Positions 35,985 to 46,900 of a stretch of 64,000 nt of DNA are shown here, in pieces; positions within the stretch are counted from its first letter, which is position 1, and the number at the start of each line of letters is the position of its first letter. The stretch is from positions 1,577,082-1,641,081 of the forward strand of contig CAJNDS010000113.1 in the NCBI GenBank assembly GCA_905221605.1, read 5' to 3'. Both the position numbers and the translations under genes were made by a program. The notes under the pieces are model-generated. The model was not told where the DNA came from. It worked only from the letters and a program-made list of their open reading frames with translations, and searched no databases. Source of the stretch: Symbiodinium natans (lineage: Eukaryota; Sar; Dinophyceae; Suessiales; Symbiodiniaceae).

Positions 35985-38024
35985 GTGGCCTACGAACAGA
36001 CACCTCCAATCAGCCATTTTGTGAAGCTTGCGGGGTTTCCGGCATTTCCTTCGGCTACCGGGAAAGCCGCTGAAATTCTGAAACCTAAACTCAAATAGGC
36101 TCACAAGTCTAAATCCCAGATATGTCCTTCGCCTGGAGGTGAAGGCGGGCATGGCGAAGCAGTTGGCTCTGGTGAAGCAGCGCCTGGGTTTCTGAGTTCA
36201 CTGAGGTTGAAGTCTCGAGGTGTGGCTCGTATAGGAGCAGTTCTGGCGAATCGGCGACCATGTCACACAGAGTGGGTTAAAGCTTTGGGAAGCAGATGTG
36301 TGTGCCAACTGTCACTGAATCATACCGCAACCCTAAACCCTAAACCCTAAACCCTCAACCCTAAACCCTCAACCCTAAACCCTAAACCCTAAACCCGAAA
36401 CCCGAAACCCTGAACCCCTGAACTTGGCGCAACAGTCGGGCTCCGAGGCTGCTCCAGAAGACGCCCCTGGACTCGGTGGGACGGGTCGCTTCGGGGCATC
36501 TTCTGCAAATCTTCATGCACCTGGGGCTGCTCTTCTAGGGTTCAGGGTTTAGGGTTTAGGGTTTAGGGTTTAGGGTTTAGGGTTATAGGGTTATAGGGTT
36601 CAGGGTTTGGGGTTATAGCGCCCATGATTGTTGTTGTGTTTTTTTTTCATGCTTTGTTCACGCTGGGCTTAGTTTTTCCATTCTTGTTATTGTTTTTTTT
36701 TTTTTTTTTTTTGGGGGGGTCTTGTTGTGATTGCTATTTTTGTTTTAGTCTTTTTTCTACTATTGTCATGGCGGAGGCGGTCTTTCCCCGGCATTGGAAG
36801 CTAGGCTTGGGGCACGTGCAATTCGCAAGGCAGCCTGTGCGTCATATCGGGTTTAGGGTTTAGGGTTTAGGGTTTAGGGCTACTCTGAAACCCTAAAATA
36901 CAAAGCCCTGAAAGCCCGAGCCTTTCGTAACCCGGAGCCCTACATGAATCAAGCCAAGCCCGCCCACTGAAACACCGCCGTTGTCAGGCAAGGTCTCCAG
37001 AACCGGTCCGACTTGGCCCAAGTTTTAGAGGACGTGGATCAGCTGCAGGCCCTAAACCCTACACCGGGACCCTACACCCTATACCCTAAACCCTAAACCC
37101 TAAACCCTAAACCCGAACTTTCCTCTGACCGAGACAGGGCCCTTATTCTCTTTTTCTCGGGATTAGGCTCCTTCATGTTGCAAACCCAAAGGGATTCCCG
37201 TGTATTCCTGACTACTTTGGAAAACGCGGCTTAGGTTTCGGGATTTACTTGGAGGTTCAGGGTGCTGATGCACAGGTATCCCAACCCGTACGATGGAGAC
37301 CAAGGTACGCAACTACGATGCGACCTCCAACACTACGTTCGCGTTTGATGTGCAGTTCTGGTACCAAAAAAGTAAGCCCTAAACCGTGGCCCCCCCTCCA
37401 ACCTTAACACTCACGTGTCCCCGCCCCCCTACCAATGTTTAGGGTTCAGGGTTTAGGGCTTAGGGTTTATATGGGGTTTAGGGTTTACGGCTTAGGGTTT
37501 CCAAGCTCGGAAATCCGTAAACCTCCGGACCCCATGAGCCGTCCAGCAGCCTCCTTGGCAGGCGTCGGTGGCCCATGTTGCGCGGGGCCATGCTCAGGAC
37601 CCTAAACCCTAAACCCTAAGCCGGTTTAGGATTCAGGGGGTGAGGGTCAATCTGTGGGTGCTCGATGGCAGAGTTTCTTTTCGAGAGTGGTTCTCAAAGG
37701 TCCCCCCGCAAGTTTAAGGGTTTAAGGGTTCAGGGGTTACGGGGGGCTTAGGGTGTTGCACTCTGTTGCAGTGGACATCCCGAAACAGGGTTTTGCAACC
37801 CCTAAACCCTAAACCCTAAACCCTAAACCCTAAACCCTAAACCCTAAACTCTAAACCCTAAACCCTAAACCCTAAACCCTAAACCCTAAACCCGAAACCC
37901 TAAACCCCCCTTGTTGGGCCATCCCGAGGATGCCGGAGCCATGGTTGCGGAGAACGTGGCGCGCGCCGCGAGCAAGATGCAGGACGTGGCCCGCGCGAGG
38001 CGCGCCATTGGGGGCTTCGGATAA
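35868..38024 (+). CDS. Gene C: short set of exons, unknown product
   Basis: Gene-level span of exons 35868-35984, 36139-36187, 36436-36538, 36988-37048, 37305-37371, 37562-37581 and 37929-38024. The pieces are Pro/Ala/Gln-rich, then helical (VKAGMAKQLALVKQRL, DLAQVLEDVDQLQ), with a possible stop TAA at 38022-38024. Several phases match, but 36436 does not. It may be a separate gene or a prelude to gene D. No family recognised. Confidence 0.4.
36139..36187 (+). CDS. Gene C exon
   Basis: Acceptor gcctggag, frame VKAGMAKQLALVKQRL, donor G|GTTTCT. Helical. Confidence 0.55.
36436..36538 (+). CDS. Gene C exon (frame uncertain)
   Basis: Acceptor ggcgcaacag, frame SGSEAAPEDAPGLGGTGRFG; two frames are open. 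Flanked by CCCTAAA upstream and TTCAGGG/TTTAGGG downstream. Confidence 0.45.
36988..37048 (+). CDS. Gene C exon
   Basis: Acceptor cgttgtcag, frame QGLQNRSDLAQVLEDVDQLQ, GC donor CAG|GCCCTAAACC made by a C-strand repeat. Confidence 0.55.
37305..37371 (+). CDS. Gene C exon
   Basis: Acceptor gagaccaag, frame VRNYDATSNTTFAFDVQFWY, consensus donor A|GTAAGC. An in-frame ATG lies 12 bases upstream of the exon start, so a 5' exon is an alternative reading. Confidence 0.6.
37929..38024 (+). CDS. Gene C likely terminal exon
   Basis: Acceptor catcccgag. The frame contains AGAMVAENVARAASKMQDVA, ending in RARRAIGGFG and TAA. The repeats restart just after the stop, so an intron cannot be excluded. Confidence 0.55.
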   Translation, partial: DAGAMVAENVARAASKMQDVARARRAIGGFG

Positions 38025-38334
38025 AGTTTCGGGTTCAGGGTATAGGGTTTAGGGTCTAGGGTTTAGGGTAGAGGGATCTATGAGGGCTTATGGGGGGTCG
38101 AGGTTGACGAGTCGCTGAAGGGTTCCAGGCTTCAGGGTTTTTTGGGTTTTGGGTTTAGGGTTTAGGGTTTAGGGTATAGGGTTTAGGGTATAGGGTTTAG
38201 GGTTTAGGGCATGCGGCTTTTGGGGTTCGAGGTTGAAGGGTTCTACGATTCAGGGCTGCGGTTCGCTTTCTTCGATGCCTGGCAGGAATTGGGTTTAGGC
38301 GGTTTAGGGTTTACGGTTCGCCCTCAACCCTCAC

Positions 38335-38366
<32 letters not shown>

Positions 38367-38810
38367 ACCCTAAACCCTAAACTCTAAACCCTAACACCAC
38401 ATGATGTCTGTCACAGCTGAGGAGCCACGTGCTCGGGGTCTACTCGCATCGGAACTCGGTCTGCATTTTGGAACCATCCTGGCATTAGCTGCGCTCGCTG
38501 TACCTGCATGGCAACAGGGTCGTGGGATGGGGAGAGTTGATTTGAAGGGAGCTAAACGCTATATTCCCAGCCTAGACCGCACTGACCATGAAAAGTGTGC
38601 AGCGAAACCCTAGACCCTTTCGACGCCTACAAAAGCTCCGGGTGTAGGGTATTTAAGACAGGTCCCGAGTTTGTTAAGGGTGTGGTTTTTTTTTCAAGGT
38701 GTGGCGGACCTGTGGTCCCTGCGGCCCTGCGGTAAGCTGTTTCGGGACTATTTCCCCAAACAGTGCTTGCACAATGGGGTTCTTACGTTCAGGGTAAAGG
38801 AATTGGTTGC

Positions 38811-39360
38811 TGACCGCAACGGCGCGTGCGGCGGTGGGACGGGGCCTTGGTTTCGACGCTCCCGCTGTGGTTTCACGCGAATTCCGTTGCATTTCGATGC
38901 TCCCGCTGTGGTTTCGCGCGAATTCCGGCCTCTCGTGGCCTCTTCAGGCCCCTTCAGGCCTCTTCTGCGGGGGCCACTGAGGTTGCCGACCGCAACGGCG
39001 CACGCGGTGGGGCGGGACCTTGGTTTCGACGCTCCCGCTGTGGTTTCGCGCGAATTCCGTTGCATTTCGACTCTCGCTGTGGTTTCGCGCGAATTCCGGC
39101 CTCTCGTGTGTGGTTTCGCGCGAATTCCGTTGCGTTACGATGCTGCCGCTGCGGTTTCACGCGAATTCCGGCCTCTCGTGGCCTCTTCAGGCCTCTTCTG
39201 GGTGGGCCACTGAGGTTGCCGACCGCAACGGCGCACGCGGTGGGGCGGGACCTTGGTTTCGACGCTCCCGCTGTGGCGCGCGATTTCCGTTGCGCTTCGA
39301 TGCTCCCGCTGTGGTTTCGCGTTAATTCCGTTGCATGTCGATGCTCCCGCGTGAAGCGAT
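38811..39360. repeat. VNTR with about 200-bp units built from shorter GAATTCCG-containing blocks
   Basis: Three larger units, each opening with GACCGCAACGGCGC and continuing through several GTGGTTTCGCGCGAATTCCG blocks and GGCCTCTCGTGGCCTCTTC. Open frames on both strands (105-195 codons) read the repeats. Confidence 0.85.
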
Positions 39361-40534
39361 GGGAACACTTGAAAAATGAAGCTTTTAGCTGGCTTTGTGA
39401 TTGTAGGGTTTAGGGTTTGCTGAGGGTTGAGCCCTAAGCCGATTTTGGGGTTGAGCATCATGAGCATCAGCTGGGTCTTTTGGCCCCCAAGTTCCACACG
39501 CGTGCAAAGCCGAATCTCCCAGTGGTTGGCGTTTTTTTTCACCCTCAAGGGAAGGTGCTCTTCTGGCCTTCTTTGGCCTTTTCTGAGATAACGGGCCGTA
39601 TCTGCCGCAAGTGTCTCAGCCTCCTGAATTACCAGGCAGGCTGAAAGCTAGGGTTTACAAGCATGGGTTTTTCGCTTGCGTGATGTTGGTTGTCGAACAT
39701 GTGGGGGTGGGGCCGCAGACCCCCAAAACGGTGTAAACTATTTATTTAATGTAGCTCTAAGATCGAGCTGGGCTTGCGTTTAGAGTGGTTCTGGTGACCA
39801 AGGGCCCGAAAACCCTGACCCCCAAATCCTTACAACGCGGTTTCCATCTGCTTAAAACGTTCTTCTTTCTTTCCCGGTCTTTTTCAACCTTAACCCCTCC
39901 ATGCAGGCACTGATTTTACATTGAGCTGGTGCTCGTGCCTTTTAGGCTTAAATTCTTGTCTTTGTAGACGCTTGCGCGGCGCACCTCGCACTACTGAATC
40001 TGCGCAGAGGCTCGCCTCTTTTTCCGAGTTCCATACTGCGTTCGGGCGTTTTGTGTCGAAGAACTTCGGAGGGTACACTTGATCACAAGTTTGCGGGTTA
40101 AGAAAGTTGCCGAAAGTCATAAACTTCGTGGAGCCCCCCATGTGGGGGGCTGGAGCGAGGGTGTCCCAAACCGGCGGAGGGTTTCTTCAAGAACAAACAA
40201 GGGGGCGTTACACCTTTTGTAAACAAATTCTGCCGCCACACCTTCAAAAAACTCCCACGGCACTTTTTTTTGGAGGTAATCTTCAAGCAAAATTTACCTT
40301 GCCGCACCTTTGACAAAACAAAGGTGTGGTGCCACACTTGTAAATTTAAAAAGAAAACACATCCTTCGCCTGGTATTTACGGTGTATGTAGGGTATAGCA
40401 ACAGTCCGCCCTTGTGTGTGCCATGCTTGCGATAGGGGACGTTGCAAGCCAAGAGCCCCCTAAGCCCTAAGGCCCTCGTCCCTCAAGGCCCTAGAAGCCC
40501 TACAAGCCACAAGTTCTTGCATCCTGCAAACAGA

Positions 40535-40558
40535 ACAGTAGTTATATATATATATATA

Positions 40559-40589
<31 letters not shown>

Positions 40590-40705
40590 CTCTCGCTCTC
40601 TCGCTCTCTCGCTCTCTCGCTCTCTCGCTCTCTCGCTCTCTCGCTCTCTCGCTCTCTCGCTCTCTCGCGTGCTCTCGCGCGCGCTCTCTCTCTCTCTCTG
40701 TCTAT
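40535..40705. repeat. TA, CT and CTCTCTCG microsatellite
   Basis: TA run, then CT run, then about 12 CTCTCTCG octamers, then CT again. Confidence 0.95.
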
Positions 40706-40870
40706 CTTTTCTTTTACCCTGACCCCCAAACCCTAAACCCTAAACAGCCCCAATCCCTAAGCCCCAAACCCCTAAAACACCCTAAGCCCTAAAACCCGAA
40801 AAAGCCCCTAAACACTAAAGCCCAAAAAGGCCCTAAGCCTTAAACCCTCAAAAGGCCCAACGCGTCCGAG

Positions 40871-40961
40871 GAACCAGGACTCCAAGAATCGTCAAAGGCA
40901 GCTGGCGTCCGCTGCGGCGGCGAAGAGCGGCCGCTTGCTGCTGGAAGGCCTCGCCTTGAGG
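40871..40961 (+). CDS. Gene D exon
   Basis: Acceptor gcgtccgag, frame RQRQLASAAAAKSGRLLLEG, donor AGG|GTTTAGGG. Confidence 0.6.
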
Positions 40962-43900
40962 GTTTAGGGTTTAGGGTTTGGCCGGGGATTTTTTTTATAC
41001 GTTCTTTTTTTTTTCTCTCCTTCTTTTTGTTCCGTTTTTTGTGGTCGGTTTAGGGTTTAGGGTCGAGGGTCTAGGGTTTAGGGTTTCGGGTTAAGGGTTT
41101 AGGGTTTAAGGTTTTGGGTTGCTTGGGTTGCTTGGCTTGCTTGGGTTGCTTGGGTTGCTTGCTAGGCCACACGGCCGGAAAAAAATAAGGAAAAAACACG
41201 GGAAAAACACAGGCAAAAAACACCGCCACACATCAGGGTTTAGGGTTTAGGGTTTAGGGCTTGGGGTTTGGGGTTTAGGGTTTAGGGTTAGGGGGCTCTA
41301 GGGGCTTTCGTGTTTTATTGGGTTTGCAGTTTAGGCACCCAATATTAAAAACCTAGTAAGACCTCAGAAGAACCCTTTGCAACCCACAGGAGCCAGGAGA
41401 ATGTCCGGGGGGGGGGGGCCGGTTCTAACGCGCTATCCCGTACAAGCTCTATAAAAGCCCCCAGCCCCTCATTTCCTGATCCCTAAACCCTAAACCCCCC
41501 CAAACGCCCCCTAAACCCTAAACCCTAAACCCCAAACCCGAAACCCCAAACCTGAAACCCTAAACCCTAAACCCCCTAGGCCCTTTTCAGGCCTAACGGT
41601 TGAGGCTACAGGGTTCATGGCGGGTTCCTCTGCAGATGAGCTGAGCGGCACGAAGACCGACGACAGCATTTGGCAAGTGCGCCTCGGTGCCACAAAGTCA
41701 CAAAGCTGGGTTCAGGAGCTCTGGAGTAGTTAGGATTCAGGGTTTACGGTTTAAGGTTTAGGGAGCAGACTTGCATAGGACTTAGGGTTCAGGGTTAAAG
41801 GGCGGGATTTGGGATGTTACGGTATGGGTTTTGTTGGGGGCTTAGAGCTTTTCAGGAGCCAGTCTTGCAGTCAAACATGAGTTTTAGGGTAGAGGTTGGG
41901 GAGCACACCAGCAATTGCTCTGTCTAAAGTTTAGGGTTTAGGGCTTAGGGCTTACCTCCCCAAGCCCCCAGCCCAATCCTGGGAGCCGCCCCCCCCGGCA
42001 GGGTCACTCACTCCCCACGCATGGACCCTGGGTGACCCCAAAATGTTGATCTCGGAAAGTTATGGGAATCCACTAAAATGTTGTTCTCCTTTATGCTTTT
42101 TACGGGAATCCACATGGATAAATTCTCGAAACCCTGTCCTCCCTAGACCCTCTACTCCCGAACCTCCCTGAGCCCTGAGGCTCCTTCAGTTGGACACAAC
42201 ATGGTGGGCACTTCGCGCGGCCTTCGACAAGTACCTGGATCAGGCCCCAGGTTTTTTTTAGGTTTTGAGGGTTTGTGAAGTGTTCGGGGCTTTGTGGGTT
42301 TTAGGGTTTAGGGTTTAGGGCTAGGGCTTAGGGTTTAGGGTTTAGGGTTTAGGGTTTGGGGTTTAGGGTTTAGGGTTTAGGGTTAGGGGACTTTTAGGAT
42401 TTTGGAGTTCACGGGAGAGCCGGCTTTCTTTGCAGGGCTCAGGATTCTGGTGCCGACGGGGTGGTCTGGTGGGGGTCCCTGCAGTACCAGGGGCCTTTGA
42501 TATAGGGGCCTGAATAATTAGCGAGTAGGGTTTTGGGTTTAGTTTTTGTGTCATCATAAAGGGACTCTCAGGGAATACTATTAGTAACTATTCCGAGCCC
42601 TATATGATTCCGAGGTTGCCGGCTGCGAGGAAGGACCAAGCCTTCGACCGGACTCCACGCCCCATACCGTTGAGGGGATAGGGTTTATGGTTTAGGGTGC
42701 AGAGTTTAGGGTTTAGGGTTTAAGGTTCCCCACAAATCCTAACGTGGTCTGGGCCCTTTTGCAGGACATGCTTGGGCTTGCGTCGTCATGATAGTCCCCT
42801 TTTGGGGCCCAGCTTCTGCGGTGCCAAGTGCGCGGATGCCTTGGGCTCAGGGCAGTTGAACGATGTGATGCCGAAGCAGAAGGTGCCCACTAAACGCTAA
42901 ACGCTAAACCCTAAACCCTGAACCCTGAACCCTAAACCCTAATTAAACACTAAACCACGACAGCCTTCCAGAGACCCTCCAAAAGCCCTCCACTAGAGCG
43001 TAGGGTTGTTTCAACTCCCAGCCCTGCACCCCTACTGACCCTATAATCCCCTGATCCCTGAATCCTAATCCCTAACCCCAAACCCCAAACCGCAAAACCC
43101 TAAACCCTAAACCCTAAACCCTAAACCCTAAACCCTAAACCCTAAACCCTAAACCCTAAACCCCCTAAGCCTTAAACCTTAAACCCCAAACCCTGAACCC
43201 TAAACCCCACGACTTCCTTGACAGGCGAAGATGCATGCTGAGACGTATCAGCGCTCGGCGAGGCTCTTGCAGGACACCCGCACGCAGCCCTAAACTGTGG
43301 GCCCAAGGGTGGGTAGTCCTAGGGTTTTAGATTTTTTGTGGTTTTCGGGTTCTACTAGCACCCCCCCCCCCCCCAACTACCCTTTAACCATAAGAGTAGG
43401 GAATAAGCCCTCCTTTTTAAGGGTAGTAGGGCTTTAGGGTGTAGGATTTTAGGGTTAGGGGGTTTAGAGATATGGTTTCAGGGTGGTAGGGTTTGCAAAA
43501 GTCCCCCAAGGCATGGTGTATGCATATAGGTTTATCAGTTTTCAATAGATCGTATGAGTTCCTTACGAAAGAGCGCCTAGAGGGGGTTAGGGTTCTGTTC
43601 AAGTTTACGTATAGGGCTGAGGGTTGAGGTTTTGGGGTTCTAGGGTTTAGGGTAGAGGGTTTACGGTTTAAGTTTTAGGGCTGTCGGACCTGTGCCCTTC
43701 GCAGGACTACTTGGCATGTTCTGCTCACTTCGCAGAGGTTAAGGACGCCTACGGCACTTTGATGCTGGACTCAAATGGGAGTTTAATCGGGGACCCTAAA
43801 ATTGACCCCCCCCCCATGTAGAAGGATCCCCTAATTATAAGGACCCCAGTGAGGTACCCCCAATATCATAAACCCCCAAATGGCCCAAAAGCACACTGAC

Positions 43901-46900
43901 CCGTTTTGTTGATTTTCAGTTCTTCCTTCCTGAGAAGGGTCACATGGTGAGAGACGTTCGAGCTCTCAGCCCTGAACCCTAAACCCTTCTGTGGCGTTTC
44001 GAAGTTCTTGGAGGTCATTCAAAGATCAAAGGTCCTACTGGCAGGGCACAGGGCTTATCACTTGAGGTTTTAGGGGCCTGTCCGATTGGAAGGGTTGCCT
44101 TCGGAAAGCTTATTGTGCAAAACGGGGATCGTGTAGGGCATCATCTTGGTGATGATTTGGCCGCTGCAGTACATGGCCACAGAACATCTTTTCTACCAGT
44201 GTCTCAAATAGGCTGCCTGCGCGCCCTGCTCGCTAGCAGGGCGGGGGTTGATGATATCTTGATCGGCACTTGAACACCCAAACCCTCCTGCGCCACGCAC
44301 AACGCGCTCGCGATGTTTGTGGAGCAACTGAGGATGGCGTCTGAGAACGCAGCGGAGGCTGCGCTGAAGGAGGCTCGCGACTGCAGACTGCATTCGCACT
44401 CGCCACAGAAAGCGTGCCCCACAGAGCCCTGTACATCAGCTTCAATCCAGAGGGTTGAGGCTTAAACCCTACACCCTAAACCCTAAACCCTAAACCCTAA
44501 ACCCTAAACCCTAAACCCTAAACCCTAAACCCTAAACCCTAGTAGATTTCCACTAGTTAGGGTCAAGACTGGGGTTGCCTTCGGGGTAGCTGGCAAGGCT
44601 TGGTCCTCCATGCTGCCGCTGACGGGCTTGCTCGTGTCTAAGGCGGGCTATGGCAGGACGAGCCTCCCTAAACCCTCAGCCTAAACACTCAAATAAACTC
44701 TCAAACCTTGAGCCCTGGGATGTTCAGGACTTACGTAGAAAAAAGGGGGAACATCCCAACCTGAACCCTTGAAGCCCTCAATTCTCACCCCTGGTTTAGG
44801 GTTTAGGGTTTAGGGTGGCCTCTGAGAAGCCCAAAAAAACTCCACCAAACTGTGCTCAGCATCCCCGCCCCCAAGTGCGCCTTGTCAGGGCCATTAGAGG
44901 GTTTAGGGTTTAGGGTCTAGGGTTTAGGGTTTAGGGTCTAGGGTTTAGGGGTCAGGGTTTGGGGTACTAGGGGGCTCGAGATTTCTTCAATCGCCTCTGG
45001 CCCCACTCTCACCCGTAAAGGCCCGGGGCAGACCCTAAACCTCGTAAACCCTGTAGACCCTCAAGCTCTACAGACCCCATGACCCCGTACAAGCGCTATA
45101 AGACCCTATAAGCGTATCAAACCCCGCAAGCCCTGGACAATATATAAAACTCACATATGTTCACACAGAAAATTCAAAAACATGCCTTGTAAAACAGAAT
45201 CCCTTTGCAGCACACTCGAAAAATCACCCAAAGAAACCCAAAAACAAACTCCCTGAAAAGCCTAGCTCCTTTCCTGGCCCATCTCCGTCTCACCCTCGTG
45301 ACGCAACCGACCTCACGTCTTTTCTGTTGCACTATAAGCCCTATAAACCCCGACAGCCCTATAAACTCTATAAAGTATTGTAACCCTAAACCCTAAACCC
45401 TAAACCCTAAACCCTAAACCCTAAACCCTAAACCCTAAACCCTAAACCCTAAACCCTAAACCCTAAACCCTAAGCCCTAAGCCCTAAACCCTAAACCCTA
45501 AACCCTCAGAACCCTCAGGTGGTGGACTCCAACGCCCTGATCAAGCTGAGCGCCTCGCGCAGAAAGAGGCATAATTGCTGCTCTCTCGGGGTTTAGGGTT
45601 TATTTAGGGTCTAGGGTCTAGGGTCTAGAATCTAGGGGGAAGGATGTTATGGTTAATTTGGTTTATCAGGCTTACAGGGCTAAAATGGCTTTAAAGGTTT
45701 TAGAGGGTTTTTTAGGGCTTGTAGGGGTTAGAGGGTTCATGGAGTTCAGGGTTCAGGGCTTGTAGGGATCGAAGGTGAGCGCAGCAGAGCAAGGACACAA
45801 GAGATGTCAGGGGCTCATTGTGACATTCTGACATGCTGGTATCCTACAAACCACACAGGCCCCTAAATGCTTCAAATGCCCCTAACCCCAAACCCCAAAC
45901 CCTAAACCCCAAACCCTAAACCCCAAACCCTATTCTCCAAACCCTAAACCCTTAACTCCAAACCCTAAACCCCAAACCCTAAACCCCAAACCCCAGACCA
46001 CCCCCCAACAGCTTGATCCACCGAGGTCTCGAGGATGTCAGGGTCGCTGCAGAGGCGCTCGTGTAAACATGGGGGAAGAGTTCAGGGTTTAGGGGTTTAG
46101 GATTTAGGGCTAGGGTTTAGGGTTTAGGGTTTAGGGTTTAGGGTTTAGGGTTTAGGGTTTAGGGTTTAGGGTTTAGGGTTTAGGGTTTAGGGCTAGGGTT
46201 TAGGGTTTAAGGTTTAGGGGTTTGGGGGTTTAGGGGTTTAGGGGTTTACTGTAGGGGTTCAGGGGTTTACGGTTTAGGGTGTAGGTATCTGGGGTTTTAG
46301 AATGTCCTAGATCCGATGAGGATTCCTCATCATACCTGGGACCCCCAAACCCAACAACGTAGTAGGTTACAACCACCGTGCATCATGGCATAGCCCCTAA
46401 ACCCTAAGCCCTAAACCCTAAACCCCAAACCCTAAACCCTAAACCCCCAACAGAGCAGGCAAAGGGATCCCTATCATAGGGTTTCAAGACAAGTTTTGGG
46501 AGGAGTTCGCTGTGGATGGGGCCGATCTACGACTCTGCCAGGAGGGGAGGGAAGTAGGGGATGCCCTAAAACCCTAAATCCTAAACCCTAAACCCTAAAC
46601 CCTAAACCCTAAACCCTAAACCCTAAACCCTAAACCCTAAACCCTAAACCCTACACCCTAAACCCCAGTGCGTTTCTGGCAACGTGAGGCTCATCGCTTT
46701 TGGCTGAGGTTAGTTAGGGGTTTAAAGAAGCGCTACGTAGCTGTAGTTTGGAGTCCTCACCCGCACTTTTCACAGAATATCATCGTCTATGAATAAATCG
46801 GTGAATCGCCGTCTTTACTCTCATGTCCCAACCAGGGGCCGGGGAGGATGTCGGCACACTCCCCCGCCTTCCGAAGGCCCTCTGCTACTATAGGGGTCGG

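Larger units (their letters stand above)
38025..40870 (+). other. Region between genes C and D
   Basis: Telomeric and CCCTCAA repeats to 38395; an open frame from ATG 38401 (MSVTAEEPRARGLLASELG with a hydrophobic LALAALAVPAW stretch) that could be a first exon; the VNTR at 38811-39360; unique sequence at 39400-40450; the CTCTCTCG microsatellite at 40535-40705. No further exon is supported. Confidence 0.4.

Noticed and set aside
38671-39413. 180- and 195-codon ORFs in the VNTR
   Set aside because: Tandem repeat open in several frames on both strands, with no splice or start logic.
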